The notes beneath the pieces are model-generated. The model did no database searches and was not told the origin of the DNA. It was given only the letters and a program-made list of their open reading frames with translations. A stretch of 64,000 bases of DNA from CAZAYP01 sp964489425 [NCBI: uncultured Verrucomicrobiota bacterium] (GTDB lineage: Bacteria; Verrucomicrobiota; Kiritimatiellia; RZYC01), in NCBI GenBank assembly GCA_964489425.1, contig CAZAYP010000001.1, positions 1 to 64,000 of the forward strand. The letters are read 5' to 3'. Below, one piece after another: positions 34,167 through 42,475 of the stretch (within the stretch, counting starts at the first letter, position 1; every line of letters starts with the position of its first letter). The translations under genes were made by a program, and so were the position numbers.

Positions 34167-34218
34167 GGGGGTGGTGCTTACTGGCGACCCACTGCGCGGC
34201 TCGCCAGCAGCACACCCC
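34167..34218. repeat. imperfect palindrome between SdpI-like and DinB-like genes
   Basis: Arms GGGGTGGTGC-tta-CTGGCGA and TCGCCAG-ca-GCACACCCC, with bulges, separated by about 13 bases. Its size and bulged form are like integron attC sites, but canonical RYYYAAC/GTTRRRY ends are not clear. It could also be a terminator for the SdpI-like gene. Confidence 0.45.
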
Positions 34219-34239
34219 TGACATTGGGTGTGGGGAGAA

Positions 34240-34719
34240 ATGAATCACAACGCCTGCATCGAAGAGCTGAAACAACAGCATCTTCACACTCTCGCAATGT
34301 ACGAGAAAGTCCTCGCCCATTGCCCCGACAGTGTCTGGCCGCGCGAGTTCGGAGGAATCCCATTCTGGCGCGAGGCATACCACGGCGTCTTCTGGATGCA
34401 CAATTTCGCAGGAGGGGTCCACAAACGACTTGAGCAGATGCCCTTTGGCCTGGACATAGACCCCAGGCTATTCACACCCCCAAACGCCACGTGTACACGC
34501 GAGCAAATGCAGTCATTCATTGTTCGCACCAAGACTCACTTTGAATCCGTGTTTGAAAAGCTCTCCATGCCAGAACTCGATCAGCCCGATGATTTCGGGC
34601 ACTTTCGGACGGTTCTTCACCGACTGCTTTACGGCCTCAGACACGGCCAACATCACCTGGGGAAATTGACGGGATGGCTTTACTCGATCGGCATTGATTT
34701 CGATCACTGGCAAGGATAA
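34240..34719 (+). CDS. DinB-like (DUF664/DfsB-type) four-helix protein
   Basis: A 159-residue protein. EAYHGVFWMHNFAG and YGLRHGQHHLGKLTGWLY place His residues as in the DinB/YfiT metal-binding four-helix bundle. Members include thiol transferases and many uncharacterised proteins. ATG at 34240 is preferred since GGGGAGAA ends just upstream; an in-frame GTG at 34228 is the alternative. Lower GC than neighbours. Together with the SdpI-like gene it lies between duplicated metallopeptidase ends. Confidence 0.75.
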   Translation: MNHNACIEELKQQHLHTLAMYEKVLAHCPDSVWPREFGGIPFWREAYHGVFWMHNFAGGVHKRLEQMPFGLDIDPRLFTPPNATCTREQMQSFIVRTKTHFESVFEKLSMPELDQPDDFGHFRTVLHRLLYGLRHGQHHLGKLTGWLYSIGIDFDHWQG

Positions 34720-34735
34720 TGGCAGCACCCAGAAC

Positions 34736-34755
34736 GGTTGCGACGGAGCGCAACC
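34736..34755. repeat. 20-bp hairpin, right copy
   Basis: GGTTGCGACGGAGCGCAACC: 7-bp perfect stem, the loop inverted relative to 33283-33302. It lies 28 bases beyond the 3' end of the intact metallopeptidase gene and may terminate it. Confidence 0.55.
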
Positions 34756-34783
34756 CTCCAAGATCCTTAAGAAACGGCTTCTT

Positions 34784-35482
34784 TCAGTCGCTGCGCCGGC
34801 CACCCAGCAAGCCCAGGCGTAACATGTAGTACAGCAGGGTCAGGATGGCCGTGACCGCTGACGCCACGTAGGTCAGGAACGCGGCGTTCAACACGGCCGC
34901 GGCTGCCGGCTGTTCGCGGGGCGTCACGATGCCGGCAGACACCATGAGCTTTTTGGCCCGGGCGCTGGCATCCCACTCCACCGGCAAGGTCACCAGCGCG
35001 AACACCACGCCCAGCACGAACAGCACCACGCCCACCTTGGCCAGGAACAGCAGGCTGGGCACCAGGAACCCGGCGAGGATAAACAGGTACGCGGCATTGG
35101 TGCTGAACTGCGTGGCCGGCACCAGGGCCGTGCGCATCATCAGCGGCGCGTAGCGCTGGGCCTGCTGCAACGCGTGCCCCGCCTCGTGGCAGGCCACGCC
35201 GATGGCCGAGAGCGACCGTGCCCCGTACACGTCGGGCGACAGGCGCAACACATGGTGGGCCGGATCAAAATGATCGCTCAGGAACCCGCGCGTGGGCTCG
35301 ATGGCCACGTTTTGCAGGCCATTGGCGTCCAGCAACCGCCGCGCAGCCTCCGCGCCGGTCAACCCCGACGCCGCGCCCACGCGGGAATATTTCTTGAACG
35401 TGCTGTGCGTGAGCAGCGACGCGATTCCGGCCAGGACCAGGCCGGGCAGCATAAACATCAGGTACATTGGGTCAAAATACAT
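34784..35482 (-). CDS. YugP-family neutral zinc metallopeptidase
   Basis: A 232-residue membrane protease-like protein, near the usual YugP length of about 225-230. Start MYFDPMYLMFMLPGLVLAGI is the first membrane helix. AIGVACHEAGHALQQAQ holds the HExxH zinc motif (about residue 127), and LFVLGVVFALVTLPVEWDAS with two more helices near the C-terminus completes the family pattern. AGGGAG lies 6 bases before the ATG at 35482. Function of the family is poorly known. Its 3' end is duplicated at 33329. Confidence 0.88.
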   Translation of the reverse strand: MYFDPMYLMFMLPGLVLAGIASLLTHSTFKKYSRVGAASGLTGAEAARRLLDANGLQNVAIEPTRGFLSDHFDPAHHVLRLSPDVYGARSLSAIGVACHEAGHALQQAQRYAPLMMRTALVPATQFSTNAAYLFILAGFLVPSLLFLAKVGVVLFVLGVVFALVTLPVEWDASARAKKLMVSAGIVTPREQPAAAAVLNAAFLTYVASAVTAILTLLYYMLRLGLLGGRRSD

Positions 35483-35678
35483 AACAGGCTCCCTATGGAC
35501 GTTGTTTGCCGTGCAATAATGTCGGTACAGCAGCCTGTCCGTCAATGATTACTTGTAGCCGGGCGCGGGATCATGCGGATTCGGAGGCGGCCCTAATTTT
35601 TCTGCATAAACGTTTTAACAGGGCGCGGCCACGGGGGGTATTCTATACAATGAAAACGTCTGGACGATCCCAACCCAA

Positions 35679-38600
35679 ATGCAGGTACAGAAAAGAACGG
35701 TGGATTTTTGCAGTCCATGCCGGCGCGTGATGTGCGTCGCGTTGTTGGGCTGGCTGGTCCTGGGTTGGTCGGTCCCGGCCGGCGCGGAAGTGATCCTACA
35801 GTATTTCGGCACAAGCTGGCCGGAAATCACGCGCCGCCTGCCGGAGCTGGCCGAGGCCGGCTACAACGCGCTCTGGCTGCCGCCGCCGTTCAAGGCTGGC
35901 GCCGGCGGATCCGTGGGGTTTGACTGCTACGATCGGTTTGACGTGGGCAACAAGAACCAGAACGGGTCCACCACCACCCGCTACGGCACCGGCGCGGAAC
36001 TGATCAACCTGGTGGAGACGTCGCACCGGTTCGGGATCCGCGTCTATTTCGACAACATCATGGCCCACAATGGCGGCCCGTGGCCGAGCGGCGCGCCCGG
36101 CACGCTCAACGCCAACGGGTTTGTGCCCGAGGATTTCCATCTGATCCGCACTGGCGAAAGCACCTACACCAAGGTGGACTGGCCCACGTGGACCGACGAG
36201 TGGCAGGTCCTCAACCGCAACCCGTTCGGCTACGACATTGCCCAGGAAACCCCCAACGACAGCTTTGGCTACAGCGAGGGCGACGACTACGCCAAGTGGT
36301 CCGGCCTCCGCCACCCTGGCAACCCGGAATATTACCCGGACGCGGATCTGACCGTGGCGTACAACAATGCGGGCGAGCCTCTGCACCCGTTCGCCGACTG
36401 CGAGCTGTTCACGGATACCGGCTACGGCACCAACGCCGTGGGCGCCGCCAACGGCCGGTTCGACTGGCAGGACGCCAACGCCAACGGCCAGCACGACCCG
36501 GGCGAAACCTGCGAGCCGTTCACGGATACCGGCGTTGATCCCGGCCGGCCGGACCACTGCACCACGAACTGGGGCTATGCCGACGGCAAATACAATATGG
36601 GCAACACCTACGCCGAGGATGTCAACGCCATGCTCTACCGCGCCGTGCGCTGGTTCGTGGACAAGTTCCGGCCCGACGGGTTCCGCCTCGACGCGGTCAA
36701 GCATGTGCCCGCTTATTTCTTCGGCAAGATGGACGACCCCAAGGACGATTCCAACTGGGGCTACTGCGGCCAGATCCAGGAGCAGTACAACCTCAGCCGC
36801 GGGTACAGCGACTGGAACAACCACCGCGACACGGTGTTCAACAACACCCAGGCGCGCGACGACCTGTTGTGTTTCGGCGAACACCTGGGCGAGCCGCCGG
36901 CGCGGTCCGGCTACGTGAGTGCCGGCCTGCGCACGGCCACGGACGATTTTCTCAACGCCGTTAAGAACAACGTCGGCGCGACACTTTCCGGCATGGACAG
37001 CTCGTTTTACAATGTGACCAGCCCCTCGGTGTCCATGATGTACGTGATGAGCCACGACAACAACATCCTGTGGGGCGGCGACCGCATGCAGGCCCACGCC
37101 ATGATGGTGCCGCGCGAGGGGCTGCCCATGGTGTATACCGACGGCTACAACGAGAGCACCGAGGCCGAGAGCTGGTTCCCCAAGCCCGCGGACGTTCCGT
37201 TCCTCGGCCAGTTCAACCAGGGCTACCTGCCCAACCTGTGCGACATCGCCCAGCACTTTGGCTGGGGCTACCAGTCCGGCAAGTGGAGCGACCAGGACTT
37301 CTGCGCCTTCTCGCGCTACGACCCCACGGCCACCGGCACCGAAGGCGAGCAGATCACCATGATCTTCATGATGGCGCGCAACTACGTCGGCGGCTGGATT
37401 GGCCGCGACTTCAGCGCCGGGTTCCCCGAAGGCGCGCGGCTGGTGAACTATTCCGTGTGCGGCGGGCCGTTCTACGTGCAGGTGTCCGGCGGCCTGCTGC
37501 GCCACCTCGACGGCAGCCAGGTGACCGTGCCCTCGGGTGAGTATTACGTGTTCTCGTGGCGCAACCCGGAAATGCCGCCCGTGTGGGGCGACAGCCCGAC
37601 CAACCCGGTCCGGCCGATCATGATCCTCGAGGACGGGCAGCCGGTGGGAACCATCGCCCACACCCGGCGCGACGGCCGCGACGGCGACCCGGCGTTCAAT
37701 CCGTACGGCCTCGCGGACAGCGTGACCAACGACTTTGCCTACACCCTGCCCATCCCGCGCATCACGCGCGGCAGCAACCTCACCATCGTGGCGCGCGCGG
37801 ACGGCTCGGCCGAAAACATCCTGCTCAAGTTCGATGGCGGGGTGGACCTCAACTCGCGAATGAGCGTTGTGAGCCAGGCGGCCGGCACGCGCGACAACCC
37901 GCCCGCCGCGGCCGATGACCGGTTCCTCGGCTACGAGCAGATGCGCTACATCCAGCGCGCGTGCGAGAAGTTCGCCGCCGTTGACGTGGGCCGCAACGTG
38001 ATCGGGTCGCCCGGCGCCGAGACCTACCGCGCGGTGATCGGCAGCAACGGGTACCAGTGGGTGAACGGCGGCGGGGTCAACGCCAGCGCGGGCACGGTGA
38101 CGTGGATTTACCACGAGGGCACCAACACCGGCGCCGGCGCCACGCGCCAGTTCAACCCCCTGCCCGCCGCCGCGGCCGGCCAGCCGGTCGAGCTGTGGGC
38201 CAAGATTGGCTACCAGGGCCAGGCCGACCGCGCGCTGGTGTACTACACCACCAACGGGGCCAACCCCGAGGGCAGCGCCGGCACCGGCCTGGGCGCGACC
38301 CGCGTGGCGGCCATGCAATGGGTCACCAATGTGCCGCACGACGGCACCGGCGTGGCGGACTGGTGGCGCGCCACGCTCCCGCCCATGCCGGCCGGCGTGG
38401 AACTGCGCTACAAGATCAGCGCCTTCGACGACAACGCGCCCAGTGTGTTCCCGTGGAGCGCCGACAACATCGCCGTCAAGCAGCGCATGGAAACCCAGTT
38501 TGACATCACCAACTTCAACGTCCACGCCGCCGTGTACTACCCGCACAACGACTGGGGCGCCCAGGCCCAGGGCCTGGCCGACGGCTACCACGTGCTGCGC

Positions 38601-39779
38601 ATGCGCGCGTTCCTCGGCCGCGCCGCGGGCCACGCGCCCATCTACCGCCAGTGGACGCAGACGATCTACCTCGACACCGAGCCGCCGCGCGGCGCGATCA
38701 TCTGGCCCGCCGCCGACCACGCGCTGCTGCGCAGCAATACCTACGTGGTCGTGGTCCACACCGACCCCACGGTCACCGGCGTCTGGTACCGCGTCGATGA
38801 TCTGCGCGCGGCCAACAACGGCGCGGGCAACGGCGCGTGGGCGCCGGCGGCCACCGCGCAGCTGGGCCTGCCGCCCGCCGGCAGCCCCTGGCGCCAGGAG
38901 TGGCGATTCACCTACACCGACGTGGCCACCAACGGGTCGGCCAGCCTGCAGGTGCGACTGCTGGAGAGCACCTCGTCCACCAACATGAACCTGTCCGACG
39001 CCGCCGGCCACTTCCGCACCCTGCAGCGCAACGTGGACTGTCGCACCAACGGCCTGCGCTTGTGGGTGGCCCAGCCTGTCACCAACGGCGCCCCGGTCGC
39101 GGCCGGCGACCTGCTGCGGGTGCAGTTCAGCAAACCGCTGGCTGATGGGCTCACCTCCCAGCAGGTCATCCAGGCCCTGGGCGTCTGGGCTGGAGACACG
39201 CTGCTGACCAACACCGGCGCGGCCCTGCGCTACAACGTCAGCACGACCAACCACGAGTTCACCCTGCCGCTGCCCGACCTGGCCTTGGGCACCCCGGACG
39301 TGGCCCGCGAACTGCAGGTCATTTTCACCCGCACCAACGCGCCGCTCATGACCGCGCGGCGCAGCGTGGTGGCCCGCACCGCCGACAGCAACGGAGACGG
39401 CGTGCCGGACGATTGGGAGGCTAAGTGGGGCCAGCCGGCGGGATCGCTGGCCGCCGGTGACGACGACGACGGCGACGGCGCCGACAACCTGCAGGAATAT
39501 TACATGGACACGCACCCGCTGCAGGCCGGCGACGTGCTCATGGCCGGCCCGCTCGCCTGGAGCAACGGCCGCCCCACGTTCAACTTCCAGGGCAAATCCA
39601 ACCGCCTGTACCATGTCTGGTACCGCGACACCCTGTTCGCCGGCCCCGCGGCCTGGCAGCGCGCCACGGCGTCGAACGAACCCATGGCCGGGGACAATCT
39701 GGAGGAACTTTTCACCGACCAACTGCCGCTGGCCGCCGTGACCCAGCGCTACTATCGCCTGCAGGTCCTGCTGCCCTGA
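35679..39779 (+). CDS. secreted GH13 (alpha-amylase family) multidomain enzyme
   Basis: A 1366-residue exported protein with a signal peptide (LLGWLVLGWSVPAGA). Residues about 35-600 are a GH13 barrel: region I VYFDNIMAHNG, region II PDGFRLDAVKH (nucleophile Asp about 338), region III LCFGEHLGE (Glu about 401) and region IV VMSHDNN (Asp about 460). An insertion with DWQDANANGQHDPGE may bind calcium. The rest holds beta-rich domains, then DSNGDGVPDDWEAKWG and DDDDGDGADNLQEYY calcium repeats and a terminal KSNRLYHVWYRD segment. It should cleave alpha-glucans outside the cell. ATG at 35679 or 35730 could be the start; neither has a good ribosome site. Confidence 0.88.
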   Translation: MQVQKRTVDFCSPCRRVMCVALLGWLVLGWSVPAGAEVILQYFGTSWPEITRRLPELAEAGYNALWLPPPFKAGAGGSVGFDCYDRFDVGNKNQNGSTTTRYGTGAELINLVETSHRFGIRVYFDNIMAHNGGPWPSGAPGTLNANGFVPEDFHLIRTGESTYTKVDWPTWTDEWQVLNRNPFGYDIAQETPNDSFGYSEGDDYAKWSGLRHPGNPEYYPDADLTVAYNNAGEPLHPFADCELFTDTGYGTNAVGAANGRFDWQDANANGQHDPGETCEPFTDTGVDPGRPDHCTTNWGYADGKYNMGNTYAEDVNAMLYRAVRWFVDKFRPDGFRLDAVKHVPAYFFGKMDDPKDDSNWGYCGQIQEQYNLSRGYSDWNNHRDTVFNNTQARDDLLCFGEHLGEPPARSGYVSAGLRTATDDFLNAVKNNVGATLSGMDSSFYNVTSPSVSMMYVMSHDNNILWGGDRMQAHAMMVPREGLPMVYTDGYNESTEAESWFPKPADVPFLGQFNQGYLPNLCDIAQHFGWGYQSGKWSDQDFCAFSRYDPTATGTEGEQITMIFMMARNYVGGWIGRDFSAGFPEGARLVNYSVCGGPFYVQVSGGLLRHLDGSQVTVPSGEYYVFSWRNPEMPPVWGDSPTNPVRPIMILEDGQPVGTIAHTRRDGRDGDPAFNPYGLADSVTNDFAYTLPIPRITRGSNLTIVARADGSAENILLKFDGGVDLNSRMSVVSQAAGTRDNPPAAADDRFLGYEQMRYIQRACEKFAAVDVGRNVIGSPGAETYRAVIGSNGYQWVNGGGVNASAGTVTWIYHEGTNTGAGATRQFNPLPAAAAGQPVELWAKIGYQGQADRALVYYTTNGANPEGSAGTGLGATRVAAMQWVTNVPHDGTGVADWWRATLPPMPAGVELRYKISAFDDNAPSVFPWSADNIAVKQRMETQFDITNFNVHAAVYYPHNDWGAQAQGLADGYHVLRMRAFLGRAAGHAPIYRQWTQTIYLDTEPPRGAIIWPAADHALLRSNTYVVVVHTDPTVTGVWYRVDDLRAANNGAGNGAWAPAATAQLGLPPAGSPWRQEWRFTYTDVATNGSASLQVRLLESTSSTNMNLSDAAGHFRTLQRNVDCRTNGLRLWVAQPVTNGAPVAAGDLLRVQFSKPLADGLTSQQVIQALGVWAGDTLLTNTGAALRYNVSTTNHEFTLPLPDLALGTPDVARELQVIFTRTNAPLMTARRSVVARTADSNGDGVPDDWEAKWGQPAGSLAAGDDDDGDGADNLQEYYMDTHPLQAGDVLMAGPLAWSNGRPTFNFQGKSNRLYHVWYRDTLFAGPAAWQRATASNEPMAGDNLEELFTDQLPLAAVTQRYYRLQVLLP

Positions 39780-39909
39780 CCGAGCCAAAAAGCAGGCCAA
39801 AAAAGCCGCAATATTTTATTGCACGATCATGGCAGCAGCGTAAAATAAATACCCTTGAGGCTTGCTAGAGAATCGCTGTGCAGCAGTTAACAACTAAATG
39901 AGGTATACC

Positions 39910-42114
39910 ATGGCGTCTAACAGGTTCAGCCTGATCCAACTTTGCATCCTCTGCGTAATATTGCTGGGCCTTGGCGTGGCCCAGGTCGATGCCACGCCCA
40001 CGGGGCCGACCACCTACCTCACCAATGCCACGCGCACCGCAAATTCCATCAACCTGGTATGGGCCAACGTGACCAGCACGATCGCGGATAACCCCACCGG
40101 CACGATCATATTTGCCCGGTCCGGCACCTCGCAGACCTCGCCCTTTTCGCCGGTGGACGATACCGCTTATCTTGAAAATCCCAACTACTCGGCCGCGACC
40201 GCATACGGCTCCGGCTGGCGCTGCGTCAGCCACCAGGAAAGCGCGGCCAGCGTCACGGTGTCGGGCTTGGCCAACGACCGCACCTACACGTTCCTGGCCT
40301 ATCCGTGGGATGGCGATGTCTGGGGAGCCATAGACTTTGAGACCGGCACGCCCATGTTCTTCGCGGCCCGCACCCTGGCGACCGAGCCGACCACGCCGGC
40401 GTACGGCATCACCTTCAGCGACCTCCAGGACACCCAGGTCGCGGTGAACTGGAGCCGGGGTGACGGCGCTTCCGTGCTGGTCGTCGTGCGCACCAATGCC
40501 ATACCCATCAACCCCATCGACGGTATGACCTACGCGCCCAACTCCACCTATGGCAACGGGTCCAACCTCGGCAGCGGCAGCTATGTGGTCTTTACCGGAG
40601 TGGGCACGACCATCACCATCACGGGCCTGACCGCCGGCCAAACCTACTACGTGGCGGTCATCGAGTACAACGGCTCGAGCGGCGGCGAAAACTACCGCAC
40701 GAGCGACCGGCCGTACAGCAGCGTGATCAAGCTGATGGCGCCGACACTGAATGCCGCCAGCGACACCACGGCGTCCGGCTTCGTGGCCAGTTGGACCGCG
40801 GTCAATGGCGCGACCGGCTACCGCCTGGATGTGTCCGAGTCCGCGACGTTCGCGTCGTTCGTGGGTTCGTATAACAATTACGACGTGGGCAACAACATCC
40901 AGCATGCGGTCAACGGATTGAGCGCTGGCACGCTCTATTACTTCCGCATCAAGGCGTACAGCGCCTCTGACTCCAGCTCCCCGTCCACGACCAACAGCGT
41001 GCGCACGATTGCCGCGGCGCCGGTCATATCCTGCGCCACGAATATCACGGCGCTCGGATTTCTTGCCAAATGGCTGCCGGCCACGAGTGCCACAGGCTAT
41101 GTTTTGGACGTATCGGCCACCTGCGATTGTTTTGACACCTTTGTGCCCGGCTACAGCAACCTGATGGTCGGCAGCGGCACGTCATTCGAAGTGAACGGAC
41201 TGTTTGCAGCCGCTACCTATTATGTACGCGTCCGCGCCCTTAGTGGAAGCGGCGTCAGCGCCAACTCGAGCGTCCACACGGTCCTGACCGTGCCGCACGC
41301 GCCGGTGGCGCGGTTCGGGACGTATGTGAGCTCCAACGAGTTCAGCGCGTTTTGGTTCCAGGCGGATGGCGCCACCGGCTACCGCCTGGATGTCTCCACC
41401 AATGCCGACTTCTCGGACTTCGTGCCGGGATTCCAAAGCCTGAATGTGGGCAACGTGGTGACGTATGACGTCACGCCCACGGACCTGCAGTACCGGCGGA
41501 CGAACTATTTCCGGGTACGCTCGTACAACGGCAGCGGGACGAGCACGAACTCGGAGGTCAAGCAGGTGGACGCGCCGACGGCGGTGGTGTTGTACAGCTT
41601 TGACCTGGGTCTGGACGGGGAGCAGGTGGTGGTGAAGTGGGCCACGGCCTGCGAGTCGCAGACGCTGGGGTTCAACGTGTACCGCCAGGCGGCGGACGGG
41701 TCGTGGCTGCAAATCAACAGCGGGCTGGTGCCGGCGCAGGGCTGGCCGAACGGGGGCGTGGGCGCGGATTACCAGATCGTGGATCCGGGCGCGGTGGCGG
41801 GGGAGACGTACTTCTACAAGCTCGTCGAGATTGAAACCGACGACAGCCAGGAGGAGTACGGCCCGTTTGAGCGCAGCACGAGCATGCTGCAATTCAAGCC
41901 CCTGACGCCCACGGCCGACGGCCACATGATCATCCGCTGGCTCAGCCGCGCCGGCGAGACCTACCGGATCCTGCGGTCCACGGATCTGCGTGGCGCGTTT
42001 GCGGTGGTGGCGGACGAAGTGCCGGCCACGCCGCCGGAAAACTATTACACCGATGCCACCGACGGGGCAGATGCCGCGTTCTACCGCATCGAGATCGCGC
42101 CGGCGCAGGACTAG
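39910..42114 (+). CDS. secreted fibronectin type III repeat protein
   Basis: A 734-residue exported protein: MASNRFSLIQLCILCVILLG then signal cleavage near VDA. It has about five FnIII-like beta units with the recurring pattern ...SATGYxLDVS...F...Y...V...T-Y-x-VRA; the third to fifth are close copies (GATGYRLDVSESATFASFVG, GATGYRLDVSTNADFSDFVP). The C-terminal about 150 residues (VVVKWATACESQTLGFNVYR) and GETYRILRSTDLRG match a Verrucomicrobia-type terminal domain. Probably a cell-surface or sugar-binding accessory of the preceding GH13. ATG at 39910 is preferred because GAGG lies 6 bases upstream. A strong terminator follows. Confidence 0.82.
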   Translation: MASNRFSLIQLCILCVILLGLGVAQVDATPTGPTTYLTNATRTANSINLVWANVTSTIADNPTGTIIFARSGTSQTSPFSPVDDTAYLENPNYSAATAYGSGWRCVSHQESAASVTVSGLANDRTYTFLAYPWDGDVWGAIDFETGTPMFFAARTLATEPTTPAYGITFSDLQDTQVAVNWSRGDGASVLVVVRTNAIPINPIDGMTYAPNSTYGNGSNLGSGSYVVFTGVGTTITITGLTAGQTYYVAVIEYNGSSGGENYRTSDRPYSSVIKLMAPTLNAASDTTASGFVASWTAVNGATGYRLDVSESATFASFVGSYNNYDVGNNIQHAVNGLSAGTLYYFRIKAYSASDSSSPSTTNSVRTIAAAPVISCATNITALGFLAKWLPATSATGYVLDVSATCDCFDTFVPGYSNLMVGSGTSFEVNGLFAAATYYVRVRALSGSGVSANSSVHTVLTVPHAPVARFGTYVSSNEFSAFWFQADGATGYRLDVSTNADFSDFVPGFQSLNVGNVVTYDVTPTDLQYRRTNYFRVRSYNGSGTSTNSEVKQVDAPTAVVLYSFDLGLDGEQVVVKWATACESQTLGFNVYRQAADGSWLQINSGLVPAQGWPNGGVGADYQIVDPGAVAGETYFYKLVEIETDDSQEEYGPFERSTSMLQFKPLTPTADGHMIIRWLSRAGETYRILRSTDLRGAFAVVADEVPATPPENYYTDATDGADAAFYRIEIAPAQD

Positions 42115-42142
42115 CGCACCCGCGGTTTCCTTACCGATCCGA

Positions 42143-42176
42143 CCGGGCTCCGGGGCGACCTGGAGCCCGGTTTTTT
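42143..42176 (+). terminator. rho-independent terminator
   Basis: CCGGGCTCC (42143-42151) and GGAGCCCGG (42162-42170) form a 9-bp stem with a 10-base loop, followed by six T residues, 28 bases after the FnIII gene stop. Confidence 0.92.
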
Positions 42177-42280
42177 GCGGGGCGCGAGCCACCCGCGGGC
42201 CTGGCGGCACTGCGGCAGTTACAACGAGGAGGGTAGCCCTATGACAACCCAACAATCTATGAACCCAGAAAGAGCAGATG

Positions 42281-42454
42281 AACTACGAAACACGCGAATT
42301 ACGCGAATGCATCCCGTTGACTCTCTGCTAAATATGTACGGTAATGGCCCGAATTCTTCCTGCACCCAACAGGTGAACGATGTTATTCTCAGCTTGTTCG
42401 CCCGTTCCTCTTTCTGCGGCAACGAGTTTCGCGTTATTCGCGTGTTTCGTAGTT
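42281..42454. repeat. 174-bp element with 27-bp terminal inverted repeats
   Basis: Left end AACTACGAAACACGCGAATT followed by ACGCGAA (42281-42307) and right end 42428-42454 are inverted copies with one mismatch. The interior is lower in GC and codes for nothing convincing. The arrangement is MITE-like (non-autonomous transposon or palindromic repeat). It stops 21 bases before the GH53 start, so it may carry or disturb that gene's promoter. The rest of 42177-42475 shows no gene. Confidence 0.75.
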
Positions 42455-42475
42455 AATTCAAATGCTGAATTTAGG

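Noticed and set aside
35796-39800. About 1330-codon open frame antisense to the GH13 gene
   Set aside because: The opposite strand encodes a clear GH13 enzyme with catalytic motifs; the antisense product is Val/Gly/His-rich without motifs.
42177-42280. tRNA or small RNA gene in the gap before the GH53 gene
   Set aside because: No cloverleaf or T-loop consensus; the structure seen belongs to the terminator and the inverted-repeat element.
42241-42456. 72-codon plus-strand frame starting MTTQQSMNPERADEL
   Set aside because: Most of it lies inside the inverted-repeat element and translates the terminal repeats; no codon bias.
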